Shown: positions 17,830-26,231 of the stretch, one piece after another | How positions within the stretch are numbered: the first letter of the stretch is position 1 | Layout: the number at the start of each line of letters is the position of its first letter | Assembly: GCA_963774745.1 (NCBI GenBank) | Contig: CAVZGE010000005.1 | Coordinates: 62,001-126,000 of the forward strand | Length of the DNA stretch: 64,000 nucleotides | Direction of reading: 5' to 3' | Source: Prado023 sp963774745 | GTDB lineage: Bacteria > Actinomycetota > Actinomycetes > S36-B12 > CAIYMF01 | Program-made: the position numbers and the translations under genes | Notes under the pieces: generated by a model | Told to the model about the DNA's origin: nothing | The model's database searches: none | The model's input: only the letters and a program-made list of their open reading frames with translations

Positions 17830-18860
17830 GCACCCTGCGCGCCATCCCCGCCCCACCCGGAACCGTCGACGAGGCGGTGCCCTGGCACTACGGCGACCCC
17901 TTGGCCGAGCAGCGGGACCTCGTGGCCGGGGTCGGGGTGGTCGACCTCGGGCATCGCGACGTCCTCGAGGTCTCGGGAGCCGATCGCCTCAGCTGGCTGC
18001 ACAGCCTCACCACCGCGCACCTTGTGGGCCTGGCGCCGGGGCAGTCGCGACTGGTCCTGATCCTCAGCCCGCACGGACACGTGGAGCACGAGCTGCACCT
18101 GGTCGAGACCGGGCAGTCCGTGCTGCTCAGCGTCGAGCCCGGCTCGGGCGGGGCGCTGGGCGCCCATCTGGACTCCATGCGCTTCATGCTGCGCGTCGAG
18201 GTCGCCGCACGTCCGGACCTCGCGGTCATCTGGGAGCCGACGCCCGAGCCGGATCCATCCGGCCAGCCGACCTGGGTGGTCCCCGGCGACTACTGGACCG
18301 GGGGGGAGCCCACGCCGTCGGGCAGTGACCGTGGCGGGGACGCAACGAGGTACGCGCCGACTCGCCCCGCCGGGTTCCCGGGCCGCGAGGTGCTGCTGCC
18401 GCGAGCGGCCGCCACCGCTCGGCTCGCAGCCGGTCGCCCGGTCGGCACGTGGGCCCTCGAGGCGCTGCGCGTGGCCGCGGCCGTTCCCCGGATGGGTCTG
18501 GAGACCGACCATCGCACGCTGCCCCACGAGGTGGGCTGGATCGGGGCGGGCGTCCACCTGGCCAAGGGCTGCTACCGCGGCCAGGAGGCCGTCGCCCGGG
18601 TGCACAACCTCGGCAAGCCACCACGGCGGCTCGCCCTGGCCCACATCGACGGGTCTGCGGGCGTCCTGCCCGGGCACGGCGACGAGGTCCGCGTCGGGGA
18701 GCGGATCGTCGGCTGGGTGGGTACCGCTGCCCAGCACCACGAGCTCGGCCCGATCGCGACCGTCATCCTCAAGCGGTCGACCGACCCGGCGGCAGACCTG
18801 CTCATCCGGGCGGCTGACGGGGACGTGATCGCCTCCCAGGAGGTCGTGGTCGTCCCCTGA
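17826..18860 (+). CDS. ygfZ: YgfZ/GcvT-type folate-binding protein (Fe-S cluster maintenance)
   Basis: The 344-residue protein has the aminomethyltransferase fold (DLGHRDVLEVSGADRLSWLHSL) and the YgfZ hallmark KGCYRGQE around residue 250, whose cysteine is essential in E. coli YgfZ, where the protein supports repair or assembly of some Fe-S enzymes with tetrahydrofolate. A 30-residue Pro/Gly-rich insertion (about 150-175) lies before RPAGFPGREVLLP. The GTG start overlaps the fur-family stop. Confidence 0.9.
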   Translation: MSTLRAIPAPPGTVDEAVPWHYGDPLAEQRDLVAGVGVVDLGHRDVLEVSGADRLSWLHSLTTAHLVGLAPGQSRLVLILSPHGHVEHELHLVETGQSVLLSVEPGSGGALGAHLDSMRFMLRVEVAARPDLAVIWEPTPEPDPSGQPTWVVPGDYWTGGEPTPSGSDRGGDATRYAPTRPAGFPGREVLLPRAAATARLAAGRPVGTWALEALRVAAAVPRMGLETDHRTLPHEVGWIGAGVHLAKGCYRGQEAVARVHNLGKPPRRLALAHIDGSAGVLPGHGDEVRVGERIVGWVGTAAQHHELGPIATVILKRSTDPAADLLIRAADGDVIASQEVVVVP

Positions 18861-18878
18861 GCCAGCCTGTCCGGCCCT

Positions 18879-18921
18879 GTGCTGACGATTCCGACCTCGA
18901 GAAGGTCGGAATCGTCAGCAC
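18879..18921. repeat. Perfect 19-bp inverted repeat with 5-nt loop
   Basis: GTGCTGACGATTCCGACCT (18879-18897), loop CGAGA, then its exact reverse complement (18903-18921). It lies 18 bp after ygfZ and 52 bp before dtd, both on the plus strand. It may be the ygfZ terminator, though no T-run follows and the stem is unusually long and perfect. A palindromic protein-binding site or a mobile palindromic repeat are alternatives. Confidence 0.8.
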
Positions 18922-18973
18922 GTCGGCGTTGACCTGCGAGGATGCCGTCCATGGGTGCGGCCGGGGCGGGTTC

Positions 18974-19456
18974 GTGAGGGTCGTCGTCCAGCGGGTCGAC
19001 GGTGCCCGGGTGGTCGTTGCCGGGGAGACCGTCGCCAGCATCGAGGGCCCCGGCCTGTGCGTGCTGGTGGGAGTCACCCATGGCGACACGACCGGGACCG
19101 CGCAGCGGCTGGCCGAGAAGGTCCACGACATGCGCCTGTTCGACGCCCAGGCCCTCCGGGACCGCCTGCCCGACGTCGACCTGCCCGCCGGTCAGGGCAG
19201 TCGCGAGGTGTCGGCCGCCGACGCCGGGCTGCCCGTGCTGGTCGTGAGCCAGTTCACGCTCTACGCCCAGACCCGCAAGGGCCGGCGGCCCACCTGGGAG
19301 CAGGCCGCGCCCGGGGCGGTGGCCGAGCCGCTGGTGGCGGCGTTCGCCGATCGACTGCGCGAACGCGGCGCGACGGTGGCCGAGGGGCGCTTCGGCGCGA
19401 TGATGCGGGTCGAGCTGGTCAACGACGGCCCGGTGACGGTGATCGTCGAGATGTGA
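18974..19456 (+). CDS. dtd: D-aminoacyl-tRNA deacylase
   Basis: Hydrolyses D-amino acids wrongly attached to tRNA. Family motifs are complete: N-terminal VRVVVQRVDGARVVV, the catalytic segment SQFTLYAQTRKGRRP and the C-terminal NDGPVTVIVE containing the Gly-cis-Pro region GAMMRVELVNDGP. At 160 residues it is somewhat longer than typical (about 145) because of an insertion near 65-85 (DVDLPAGQGSREV). GTG at 18974 is used since MRxVVQRV is the usual N-terminus. Confidence 0.93.
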   Translation: MRVVVQRVDGARVVVAGETVASIEGPGLCVLVGVTHGDTTGTAQRLAEKVHDMRLFDAQALRDRLPDVDLPAGQGSREVSAADAGLPVLVVSQFTLYAQTRKGRRPTWEQAAPGAVAEPLVAAFADRLRERGATVAEGRFGAMMRVELVNDGPVTVIVEM

Positions 19457-19483
19457 GCCGCCGGCTCCGAGCCCAGCGGCGGC
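19457..19483. terminator. Hairpin between convergent dtd and DUF4388 gene
   Basis: GCCGCC pairs with GGCGGC, and inside it GGCT pairs with AGCC around a CCG loop, with a 4-nt bulge. It begins directly after the dtd stop in an 80-bp gap between convergent genes. Confidence 0.5.
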
Positions 19484-19536
19484 TGTGCGCGCCGGCATCC
19501 GAGCCCGCGGCGGCCGCGTCCTCGGGTCCGCCGCGG

Positions 19537-20862
19537 CTAGCGGCCCCACGGCCGGCGCTTGCGCCGATGCTCGGTCAGCGGCACCACGAGGCGCGTGACC
19601 ACCGGGTCCGCCTTGTCCGGGTCGTCACTGAGGCTCGACAGCTCGCGCATGAATGCTGTGGTGTCCGACCGGGAGTCCGGCGCCGGCGTACCTGAGGGAT
19701 CGACGACCGTCAGCGCCGGCGGGGGCGAGCTGTCGACGAGGCTCAGCGTGGTCGCAGGCCCGTGCGGCACCAGGGCCAGGGCAGGCTCCGCCGGTCGCTC
19801 GACCAGCGCCAGGGCAGGCACCGGTGGGTCCGCAACCTCTGGAGCAGGCACCGGCCCGGGCCCTGCCGCGGATCCCTGGGGATCCCCCGGGAGCGCCGGA
19901 TCCCCCAGGGGGGCCGGATCCTCCGGCGGGATCGGCTCGCCAGGAGGGGCCGGCTCGTCGCGCAACAGGGCACCGAACTCGGCCAGCAGCTCACCCGAGC
20001 GCTGCGGGGGAGGATCCGGGGCCGCTGCGGCCACGGGGTCAGGCTCCCCCGCGTCGGTGCCGTCGAAGCGCCACTGCGGGTCTGCGGGCTCGGCGGGAGG
20101 ATGCAGCGTCACGACGGGTGCGAGGGTCGAGTCGTCCTCGGGCGCAGGCGCGGGGATCGCGAGCAGGCCGGTCATGGCCAGGTCGGCCACCACCTGTGCT
20201 GCCTCCACGACGGTGAACCCGCAGACGCGGGCCAGCTCGGTGAGGTTCCGCCGGCCGTCCACGCGGCACAGCAGGGCCCAGTCGTAGGGGCCCAGGGGGG
20301 TCTGGGCGGGTCCCGTGCCCGGAGGCCCCAGCACGGGGGTCACGTGCGCGCCGCCCACCCGCCGCAACACCTCGGCGCGGCGATCGCGGTTCTCCCGGGC
20401 CACGGCGAGCAGCTGGTCGATGTCCGTGGGTTCGATGATGTCCTGCCGGACATGCCGTCCGGGATGGAACTCCGCGCTGATCACCTCGAGGTCGAGCAGG
20501 TCGGCGACCTGGTCACGGACCTGGTCGCGGACGAACGCATCGATGACCTGCGCGTCCACGAACCCCATGCCGACCAGGACCTGGCCGATGAGGTGGCCGG
20601 GGAAGCGGTCGCGCTGCTCGGCAGCGGCGGCGCTGAGCTGCTCGGGGGAGACCAACCCGCCGGAGAGCAGGCGGATCCCCAGGGCAGGGCGGTAGCCGGG
20701 CACCTGCATCGCGTAGATCCGGCCCCCCCGGACCCAGACGTGCGACATCTCCCCCGCCGGGTGGTTGATCTCGAGCACCCCGGAGGCGCCGCTCTGGCCG
20801 AGGTCTCGGAGGATGGTCTCGGCCGTCGGCAGCCGGTCAGGCGACGACGACTCGATGGACAT
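19537..20862 (-). CDS. DUF4388 domain protein with a long Pro-rich C-terminus
   Basis: The 441-residue protein begins with a DUF4388-like region (about 8-180): TAETILRDLGQSGASGVLEI, VRGGRIYAMQVPG, LIGQVLVGMGFVDAQVIDAFV, where a sensor or adaptor role is assumed in other bacteria. A second globular part (about 195-245, DWALLCRVDGRRNLTELARV) resembles a small winged-helix. The remaining ~190 residues are Pro/Ala/Asp-rich low complexity ending in a basic tail RRKRRPWGR. The ATG at 20862 has AAAGGA upstream. Role unknown. Confidence 0.75.
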   Translation of the reverse strand: MSIESSSPDRLPTAETILRDLGQSGASGVLEINHPAGEMSHVWVRGGRIYAMQVPGYRPALGIRLLSGGLVSPEQLSAAAAEQRDRFPGHLIGQVLVGMGFVDAQVIDAFVRDQVRDQVADLLDLEVISAEFHPGRHVRQDIIEPTDIDQLLAVARENRDRRAEVLRRVGGAHVTPVLGPPGTGPAQTPLGPYDWALLCRVDGRRNLTELARVCGFTVVEAAQVVADLAMTGLLAIPAPAPEDDSTLAPVVTLHPPAEPADPQWRFDGTDAGEPDPVAAAAPDPPPQRSGELLAEFGALLRDEPAPPGEPIPPEDPAPLGDPALPGDPQGSAAGPGPVPAPEVADPPVPALALVERPAEPALALVPHGPATTLSLVDSSPPPALTVVDPSGTPAPDSRSDTTAFMRELSSLSDDPDKADPVVTRLVVPLTEHRRKRRPWGR

Positions 20863-20948
20863 GCAGGGTCCTTTCATCACGCAGGAACCATGTCACTGGT
20901 GTCGTCGGCATCTGGGCGGGTGGGTCTTGAGTGCACGGAGGTGCCAAG

Positions 20949-21788
20949 ATGGCGGCCATGCCCGCAGCCACGCTCATCACGGTCGCGCCCACGGGGGCGG
21001 AGAGCCAGAAGGATGCGAATCCCGCTCTCCCGGTGACCCTCGACGAGCTCGTGGCGGCCGCCCGAGCGTGCCAGGACGCCGGCGCGTCGATGGTCCACAT
21101 CCACATCCGGGACGCGGATGGCCGTCCGACCCTGGACCTCGGCCGCCTTCGCGAGACGGTGGCCGCCGTGCGCGAGACGACGGACCTCATCGTCCAGCTG
21201 TCCACCGGGGGTGCGGTGACCGATCCGTTCGGCACCCGACTGGCGGTCCTCGACGCCGCCCCGGACTCCTGCTCGCTGACCACGGGGACCGTCAACTTCG
21301 GCGACGACGTCTTCACCAATCCCTGGCCGTTCGTCGCCGAGCTGTACCAGCGCACCCAGGTCCTGGGGATCCTGCCGGAGTTCGAGCTGTTCGAGCTCGG
21401 TCATGTGGCCGCGATGAACCGCCTGCTGGACACCTTCGGGGCGCCGGCCGGTGGGCACGTGCACGCCGACTTCGTGATGGGCGTGCCCGGGGGGATGCCC
21501 GGCACGGCCGCGGCGCTCGTCGCCGGTGTGTCGATGCTCCCTGCGGGGGCGACGTGGTCGGCCACCGGGATCGGTCGGTCCAGCCTGCCCGTCATGCTCG
21601 CGGCACTGTCGCTGGGCGGGAACCTGCGCGTGGGCATGGAGGACACGCTCACCTACGGGCCCAAGCGACCCGCACGGGACAACGCCGAGCTGGTCGAACG
21701 GGCCGCCCGGCTGGCCGCTGAGGCGTTCCGCCCGGCCGCTGGACCCGACGAGGCACGCCGGATCCTCGGCCTCGCGGCGAAGGGCTAG
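20949..21788 (+). CDS. BKACE-family enzyme (beta-keto acid cleavage enzyme)
   Basis: A 279-residue TIM-barrel protein of the DUF849/BKACE family, which condenses a beta-keto acid with acetyl-CoA in a zinc-dependent cleavage. Zinc ligands are visible as MVHIHIRD and GHVHADF, with the substrate region QLSTGG and the acidic PEFELFELG. The ATG at 20949 has GGAGG seven bases upstream. The exact keto acid cannot be told from sequence. The asparaginase gene follows by 10 bp, so they are probably cotranscribed. Confidence 0.88.
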   Translation: MAAMPAATLITVAPTGAESQKDANPALPVTLDELVAAARACQDAGASMVHIHIRDADGRPTLDLGRLRETVAAVRETTDLIVQLSTGGAVTDPFGTRLAVLDAAPDSCSLTTGTVNFGDDVFTNPWPFVAELYQRTQVLGILPEFELFELGHVAAMNRLLDTFGAPAGGHVHADFVMGVPGGMPGTAAALVAGVSMLPAGATWSATGIGRSSLPVMLAALSLGGNLRVGMEDTLTYGPKRPARDNAELVERAARLAAEAFRPAAGPDEARRILGLAAKG

Positions 21789-21798
21789 GGCCGATCCC

Positions 21799-22743
21799 GT
21801 GGATGGACAGGTCCTGCTCGCACAGGTGACGCGCAACGGGTGGGTGGAGTCGGTGCATGCCGGGCATGCGGTGCTCGTCGATCCCGACGGGACGGTCGCC
21901 AGGGCATGGGGCCGGCCGCAGGACCCGGTCCTGCCCCGCTCGTCGAACAAGCCGCTCCAGGCCGCCGGCATGGTCCAGGCGGGCCTGGACCTCGCGGGGG
22001 CGCAGCTGGCGATCGCGGCGGCCTCCCACAGCGGGGAGTCCTTCCACCTCGAGACGGTGCGCGCAGTCCTCGCCGGTGGCGGGCTCACCGAGGCCGACCT
22101 CGCCAACACCCCCGCGCTTCCCTACGCCCCGGCCGCCCAGGTGGAGTGGATCCGGGCTGGTGGCGGTCCGACGTCGCTGACCCAGAACTGCTCCGGCAAG
22201 CACGCGGCGATGCTGCGCACAGCCCTGGCCCTGGGAGTCCCGCTGACCGACTACGTGCACCCCGAGCACCCCGTCCAGCGCGCGGCCGCCGCCGGGATCG
22301 AGCGACTGTCCGGTGAGCGGATCGTGGCGACGGCCGTCGACGGGTGCGGTGCCCCGGTCGCGGCGATCAGCCTGGTCGGGCTCGCTCGGGCGTTCTCCCG
22401 GATGGTCCTGGCCAGCCCCGACAGCGCCGAGGGACGGGTCGCGCACGCCATGGCGGCGCACCCGGAGCACGTGGGCGGGACCGACCGGGACGTCACCCGG
22501 TTCATGGCTGCCCTGCCCGGGGCCATCGCCAAGGACGGGGCCGAGTCGGTGCACGCGTTCGCGCTGCCCGACGGTCGCGCTGGGGCGCTGAAGGTCGCTG
22601 ATGGCTCGGAGCGGGCCCGGGCGGCGGTCGCCGTCGGCCTGCTGCGCCACCTGGGCGTCGACCCGCAGGTCCTGGCCGCCGCGTCCCCTGCGCCGATCCT
22701 CGGTGGCGGCCGGCCGGTCGGGGCCGTGGAAGCCATGTTCTGA
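21799..22743 (+). CDS. Asparaginase II family protein
   Basis: A 314-residue member of the PF06089 asparaginase family, related to Rhizobium AnsA, which hydrolyses L-asparagine. Conserved blocks: SSNKPLQAAGMVQAGLDL, SHSGESFHLETV, NCSGKHAAMLRTA, DGCGAPVAAIS and GTDRDVTRFM. The GTG at 21799 gives the family's normal length. It follows the BKACE gene by 10 bp and ends at a strong terminator shared with the convergent HbhA-like gene. Confidence 0.88.
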   Translation: MDGQVLLAQVTRNGWVESVHAGHAVLVDPDGTVARAWGRPQDPVLPRSSNKPLQAAGMVQAGLDLAGAQLAIAAASHSGESFHLETVRAVLAGGGLTEADLANTPALPYAPAAQVEWIRAGGGPTSLTQNCSGKHAAMLRTALALGVPLTDYVHPEHPVQRAAAAGIERLSGERIVATAVDGCGAPVAAISLVGLARAFSRMVLASPDSAEGRVAHAMAAHPEHVGGTDRDVTRFMAALPGAIAKDGAESVHAFALPDGRAGALKVADGSERARAAVAVGLLRHLGVDPQVLAAASPAPILGGGRPVGAVEAMF

Positions 22744-22777
22744 GGCTCGCCAGCCAAGCTGGGCCGGGTCCGGAACG

Positions 22778-22815
22778 CCGCAAGGGGCCCGACCTCATGG
22801 TCGGACCCCTTGCGG
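22778..22815. terminator. Bidirectional terminator
   Basis: CCGCAAGGGG-C-CCGACC, loop TCAT, GGTCGG-A-CCCCTTGCGG: a 16-bp stem with one C/A mismatch, between the convergent asparaginase and HbhA-like genes. Confidence 0.8.
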
Positions 22816-22848
22816 GCAGTTCCCCGGTCCCGCGTCAGCGGGCCCTGA

Positions 22849-23492
22849 TCACTTGATCGTGGAGAGCACCTTGCGGTAGAGCGCGGTGGCCTGCTCCTGG
22901 GCGTCAGTGGCCAGGTCGGTCGCGTCGGCGCGCAGGCCGGCGACGGTCGGCAGCTCCACCTTGGGCAGCCCTGGGCAGCTCCACCTTGGCGGCGCGGTCG
23001 CGGAGGTCGGCAACCGTCGGCAGCTCCACCTTGGTCACGCGGTCGCGCATCTCGGCGATCGAGACGTGCGGGCGCTCGACCTTGGCGACCAGCTTCTCGG
23101 CCTCGGCGCGCACCTCGGCGACGGTCGGCACCTCGATCTTGGTGACCAGGGCGCGGATGTCCTCGACGCTGGGGACCTCGAACTTGCCGACCAGCTCGCG
23201 GACCTCGTCCACGGTCGGGACGTGCAGGCCCTCGTGCTTGGGGGCGACCTTCTTGGCGGCGGCCTTGCGGGCGGCCGTCGGTCTTGGTCGCGGCCGTCTT
23301 CTTGGCGGTCGTCGTCTTCTTGGCAGCGGTCTTCTTGGCGGTCGCGGTCTTCTTGGCGGCCGTCTTCTTGGCAGCGGTCGCGGTCTCCTCGACCGTGGCT
23401 GCGGTCTCCTCGACGGCGGCGGTCGTGGCCTCGGTCACGTCCTGCAGGGTCTCCTGGACGGCGTCGGTCAGGGGGGTGGTGTTCTCAGTCAT
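22849..23492 (-). CDS. HbhA-like Lys/Ala-rich protein, broken by two frame changes
   Basis: The minus strand encodes three pieces in different frames. Residues 1-70 are acidic, then Lys/Ala repeats (AAKKTAAKKTATAKKTAAKK). The second frame (about 23280-22960) holds amphipathic repeats of the form VPTVxEVRxxxxKxEVP. The third (about 22960-22849) repeats KVELPTVAGLRADA and ends YRKVLSTIK before TGA. The breaks, near 23280 and 22960, fall in repeats and look like small indels, so I infer one protein of about 213 residues. The neighbourhood (XRE gene upstream with a 4-bp ATGA overlap, DUF2516 beyond) is that of mycobacterial hbhA, a surface heparin-binding adhesin, but there the Lys tail is C-terminal; here it is near the N-terminus. 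Confidence 0.7.
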
Positions 23493-23875
23493 GAGTTCTC
23501 CTCATCTGGGTTGTCCTCGGCCAGCGGGCGCTGGGCTGAGTTCTCGGTCTGGAAGGCCGCGTAGATCTCCAGCAGGGCCTTGCGCTGCCGTTCGGTGAGC
23601 GTGCTGTCCTCGGAGATGGCGTCGATGACCTTCAGGTCACCGCTGCGCTCCTCGAGCAGACCGGCTCGCACGTACAGCGTCTCGGCGGAGATCCGCAGCC
23701 CGGAGGCGATCCGGGTCAGGATCTCGGCACTGGGCTTGCGAAGTCCCCGCTCCACCTGGCTCAGGTAGGGGTTGGAGACGTCCGCGGCCTTGGCCAGCTG
23801 ACGCATCGAGATCTGGGCGGCACCCCGCTGTTCGCGGATGTACTCGCCGAGCTTCGTTGCGTCGATCTTGGCCAC
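23489..23875 (-). CDS. XRE-family transcriptional regulator
   Basis: A 128-residue protein with an N-terminal Cro/CI helix-turn-helix (about 8-65: LGEYIREQRGAAQISMRQLAKAADV, SNPYLSQVERGLRKPSAEIL), followed by a helical tail. It directly precedes the HbhA-like gene with a 4-bp overlap and corresponds by position and sequence type to Rv0474 next to hbhA in M. tuberculosis. It probably regulates this operon or the divergent DUF2516 gene 100 bp away. Confidence 0.88.
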   Translation of the reverse strand: MAKIDATKLGEYIREQRGAAQISMRQLAKAADVSNPYLSQVERGLRKPSAEILTRIASGLRISAETLYVRAGLLEERSGDLKVIDAISEDSTLTERQRKALLEIYAAFQTENSAQRPLAEDNPDEENS

Positions 23876-23975
23876 ACATCAAGTATCCGCCGGCACTGCT
23901 TGCAATTGCAAGCGGATAGCAAGCAGTCCGGGCGTGAGATGGCTCACGTGGTCTGCGTCACCTACCCTTGTACCC

Positions 23976-24257
23976 ATGAACCTCCTGACGAACGGGATCC
24001 TGATGGCCATCGGCCTCGCCACCCTGGTCGCGAGCGCCTGGGCCTTCATCCACTGCCTGCGCACCCGTCCCGATGCCTTCCCGGCCATCGGGCGGCAGTC
24101 GAAGGGCCTGTGGTTGGCCCTGACCGGCGGAGCCACGCTGGTCTCGCTCGCGCAGTTCAGCCCGATCGGGATCCTGGGCATCGCCTCGATCGTGATCGCC
24201 TCGGTCTACCTGCTGGACATCCGGCCCAAGATCGCCGAGATCCTCAGCGGTCGCTGA
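23976..24257 (+). CDS. DUF2516 family small membrane protein, leaderless
   Basis: A 93-residue protein with an N-terminal membrane helix (ILMAIGLATLVASAWAFIHC) and two further hydrophobic segments ending IASIVIASVYLLDIRPKI. TACCCT at 23963-23968 sits 7 nt before the ATG, supporting a leaderless start at 23976. Family function is unknown; its place divergent from XRE-hbhA is conserved in actinobacteria. Confidence 0.82.
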   Translation: MNLLTNGILMAIGLATLVASAWAFIHCLRTRPDAFPAIGRQSKGLWLALTGGATLVSLAQFSPIGILGIASIVIASVYLLDIRPKIAEILSGR

Positions 24258-24267
24258 GACCCGCGGC

Positions 24268-25104
24268 GTGCTGGGCCGCGACGGCGGCCGGCCGCAGGGG
24301 GTGGTCACCCGCGGCACGACGAACCCCAACCGCCTGCGCCGCTTCGACCGCTGGATCGTCCATCGCGCGGGGCCGTCCCTGCGTGCACACCCGGCCCCGA
24401 CCGTCGTCGACCTCGGCTACGGGTCCTCACCGATCACCACGCTGGAGCTCGCCGACCGGCTGGGGCGCGTGCGTCGGGGCACCGACGTGGTCGGCATCGA
24501 GATCGATCCCGACCGGGTGACCGCCGCCGCCGCCCTTGCCAGACCCGGGGTGCAGTTCGTCCGGGGTGGGTTCGAGGTGCCGCTGCCCGACGGTCGCCGC
24601 CCCCTGCTGATCCGCGCGGCCAACGTGCTGCGCCAGTACGACGAGTCCGAGGTGGCGGGAGCCTGGGCGCGGATGGTGGGGCGGCTCGAGGCCGGCGGCC
24701 TGCTCGTCGAGGGGACCTGTGACGAGCTGGGTCGGCTGGGGTCCTGGGTCGCGGTCCCGGCGTCGGCCGCGGTGACCTCGGCCAGTCCTGGCGGCGCACC
24801 CGTCCCGGAGAGCCTGACCCTCAGCGTCGACCTGCGCACCCTGGAGCGACCCAGCCAGGTGGCCGAGCGGCTGCCGAAGGCGCTGATCCACCACAACGTC
24901 CCCGGCCAGGGCATCCACGAGCTGCTCACGGCCCTGGATCGCGCGTGGGAGCGCGCCGCCCCCCAGGGGGTGTTCGGCCCGCGCCAGCGCTGGCGTGCCG
25001 CCCTCGACACGCTGCGCTCCGACGGGCTGCCGCTGCAGGACGGGCCCGCCCGCTGGCGCCTCGGTGAGGTGACGGTCCCGTGGTCGCTGGTCGCACCTGG
25101 CTGA
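24268..25104 (+). CDS. Class I SAM-dependent methyltransferase-like protein
   Basis: A 278-residue protein with a Rossmann methyltransferase core: motif I VVDLGYGSSPITTLEL (about 46-61), an acidic end of strand two (VVGIEIDPDRV) and motif LLIRAANVLRQYDE. The substrate is unknown. The GTG at 24268 lies 10 bp after the DUF2516 stop; an alternative GTG a dozen codons later is possible. It converges on the oxidoreductase gene 28 bp away. Confidence 0.75.
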   Translation: MLGRDGGRPQGVVTRGTTNPNRLRRFDRWIVHRAGPSLRAHPAPTVVDLGYGSSPITTLELADRLGRVRRGTDVVGIEIDPDRVTAAAALARPGVQFVRGGFEVPLPDGRRPLLIRAANVLRQYDESEVAGAWARMVGRLEAGGLLVEGTCDELGRLGSWVAVPASAAVTSASPGGAPVPESLTLSVDLRTLERPSQVAERLPKALIHHNVPGQGIHELLTALDRAWERAAPQGVFGPRQRWRAALDTLRSDGLPLQDGPARWRLGEVTVPWSLVAPG

Positions 25105-25132
25105 CCCAGCATCCGGGCGCGTCCCGGCTGCC

Positions 25133-26155
25133 TCAGTCGGGCGGGTCCATCATGGTCAGGACCACCTTGCCCCGGGCATGGCCGGACTCCAGGTGCTCGA
25201 GGGCGGCCACGGCCTCGGCCAGCGGGAACGTCCGTCCCACGACCGGGTGGATCGCACCCGATGCGACCATCTGGGCCAGGTGCGCCATGGCGTCCGGACC
25301 AGGTCCGGAGAAGGTGGGTCGGGGCACCTGGGGGCTGACCACCGAGCGCGCCGACAGTGCGAGGACCCGCGGGATGCTGCCCAGCCAGCGATTGCCCCCG
25401 GCCCCGTAGCGGTCGTGTCCGATCAGCAGGTAGCGGCCAGTGTCGCTGAGGATCCGGCGGACCTGGGAGAAGGGCCGATTGCCAGGGATGTCGATCACCA
25501 CGTCGTAGCGCTGCGGCCCTGCGGTGTAGTCGGTGCCCGTGCCATCCATCACCTCGTCGGCACCGATCTGCGCGAGCAGGTCCACGCGGTCACCGCGCTC
25601 GACCGCAGTGACGTGTGCGCCGTCGGCCCGGGCGATCTGGACGGCGAACTGGCCCACGGCACCGGCCGCGCCATTGACCAGGACCCGCTCACCGGGACGC
25701 ACCTGGGCCTCGGTGCGGACCGCGAACAGGGCGATCAGCGCGGAGGTCGGAACGGCTGCGGCCTCCACGAACGAGACCCCGTCAGGGATGCGTTCGAGCG
25801 CGGACTCCGGGGCAGTGACGTACTCAGCGAACGTCCCCCCGTTGCGCCACTGGAAGCCCTCGACGACCTCGCCGAACACCGGGTCACCGACCTGGAAGCG
25901 GGAGGTGCCGGGGCCGAGGGCCTCGACGACGCCGGCAGCATCGGTACCCGGGATCGGGTTCGCGGGCCGGCGCAGCCCGCCGCCCATCAGGCGCAGGACG
26001 TAGGGCACGCCGCGGACCATGTGCCACACGTCGGCATGCACGGAGGCGGCATGCACCCGGATCAGCACCTGCCCGTCACCGGGCACGGGTCGCTGCACCT
26101 CACCGAGGCGCAGCTGCGCCGGCGCGCCGTACTGGTCGGCGATGACCGCCTTCAC
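25133..26155 (-). CDS. MDR-superfamily NAD(P)-dependent quinone oxidoreductase/alcohol dehydrogenase-like
   Basis: A 340-residue medium-chain dehydrogenase/reductase: GroES-like N-terminus (GQVLIRVHAASVHADVW, PGTDAAGVVEALG) and a nucleotide-binding Rossmann fold (VLVNGAAGAVGQFAVQIA). Catalytic zinc ligands of alcohol dehydrogenases are not evident, so it is more like quinone oxidoreductase or enoyl reductase members. The GTG at 26155 is preceded by GAGGAGG, which fixes the start; a longer open frame upstream overlaps a terminator hairpin. Confidence 0.85.
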   Translation of the reverse strand: MKAVIADQYGAPAQLRLGEVQRPVPGDGQVLIRVHAASVHADVWHMVRGVPYVLRLMGGGLRRPANPIPGTDAAGVVEALGPGTSRFQVGDPVFGEVVEGFQWRNGGTFAEYVTAPESALERIPDGVSFVEAAAVPTSALIALFAVRTEAQVRPGERVLVNGAAGAVGQFAVQIARADGAHVTAVERGDRVDLLAQIGADEVMDGTGTDYTAGPQRYDVVIDIPGNRPFSQVRRILSDTGRYLLIGHDRYGAGGNRWLGSIPRVLALSARSVVSPQVPRPTFSGPGPDAMAHLAQMVASGAIHPVVGRTFPLAEAVAALEHLESGHARGKVVLTMMDPPD

Positions 26156-26174
26156 CGGTACCTCCTCGAACAGG

Positions 26175-26213
26175 CCGCGGGCCCGGGCGCGATCACCTCG
26201 CCCGGGCCCGCGG
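26175..26213 (-). terminator. Strong hairpin terminator after gpm
   Basis: A perfect 15-bp stem (CCGCGGGCCCGGGCG and complement) with a 9-nt loop CGATCACCT, 18 bp past the gpm stop on the minus strand and upstream of the oxidoreductase start. Very GC-rich, without a T-run. Confidence 0.7.
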
Positions 26214-26231
26214 GTTCCCCCGTCGTGGGAC

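Noticed and set aside
20931..20949. Upstream GTG start for the BKACE gene
   Set aside because: It would include the Shine-Dalgarno sequence GGAGG that serves the ATG at 20949.
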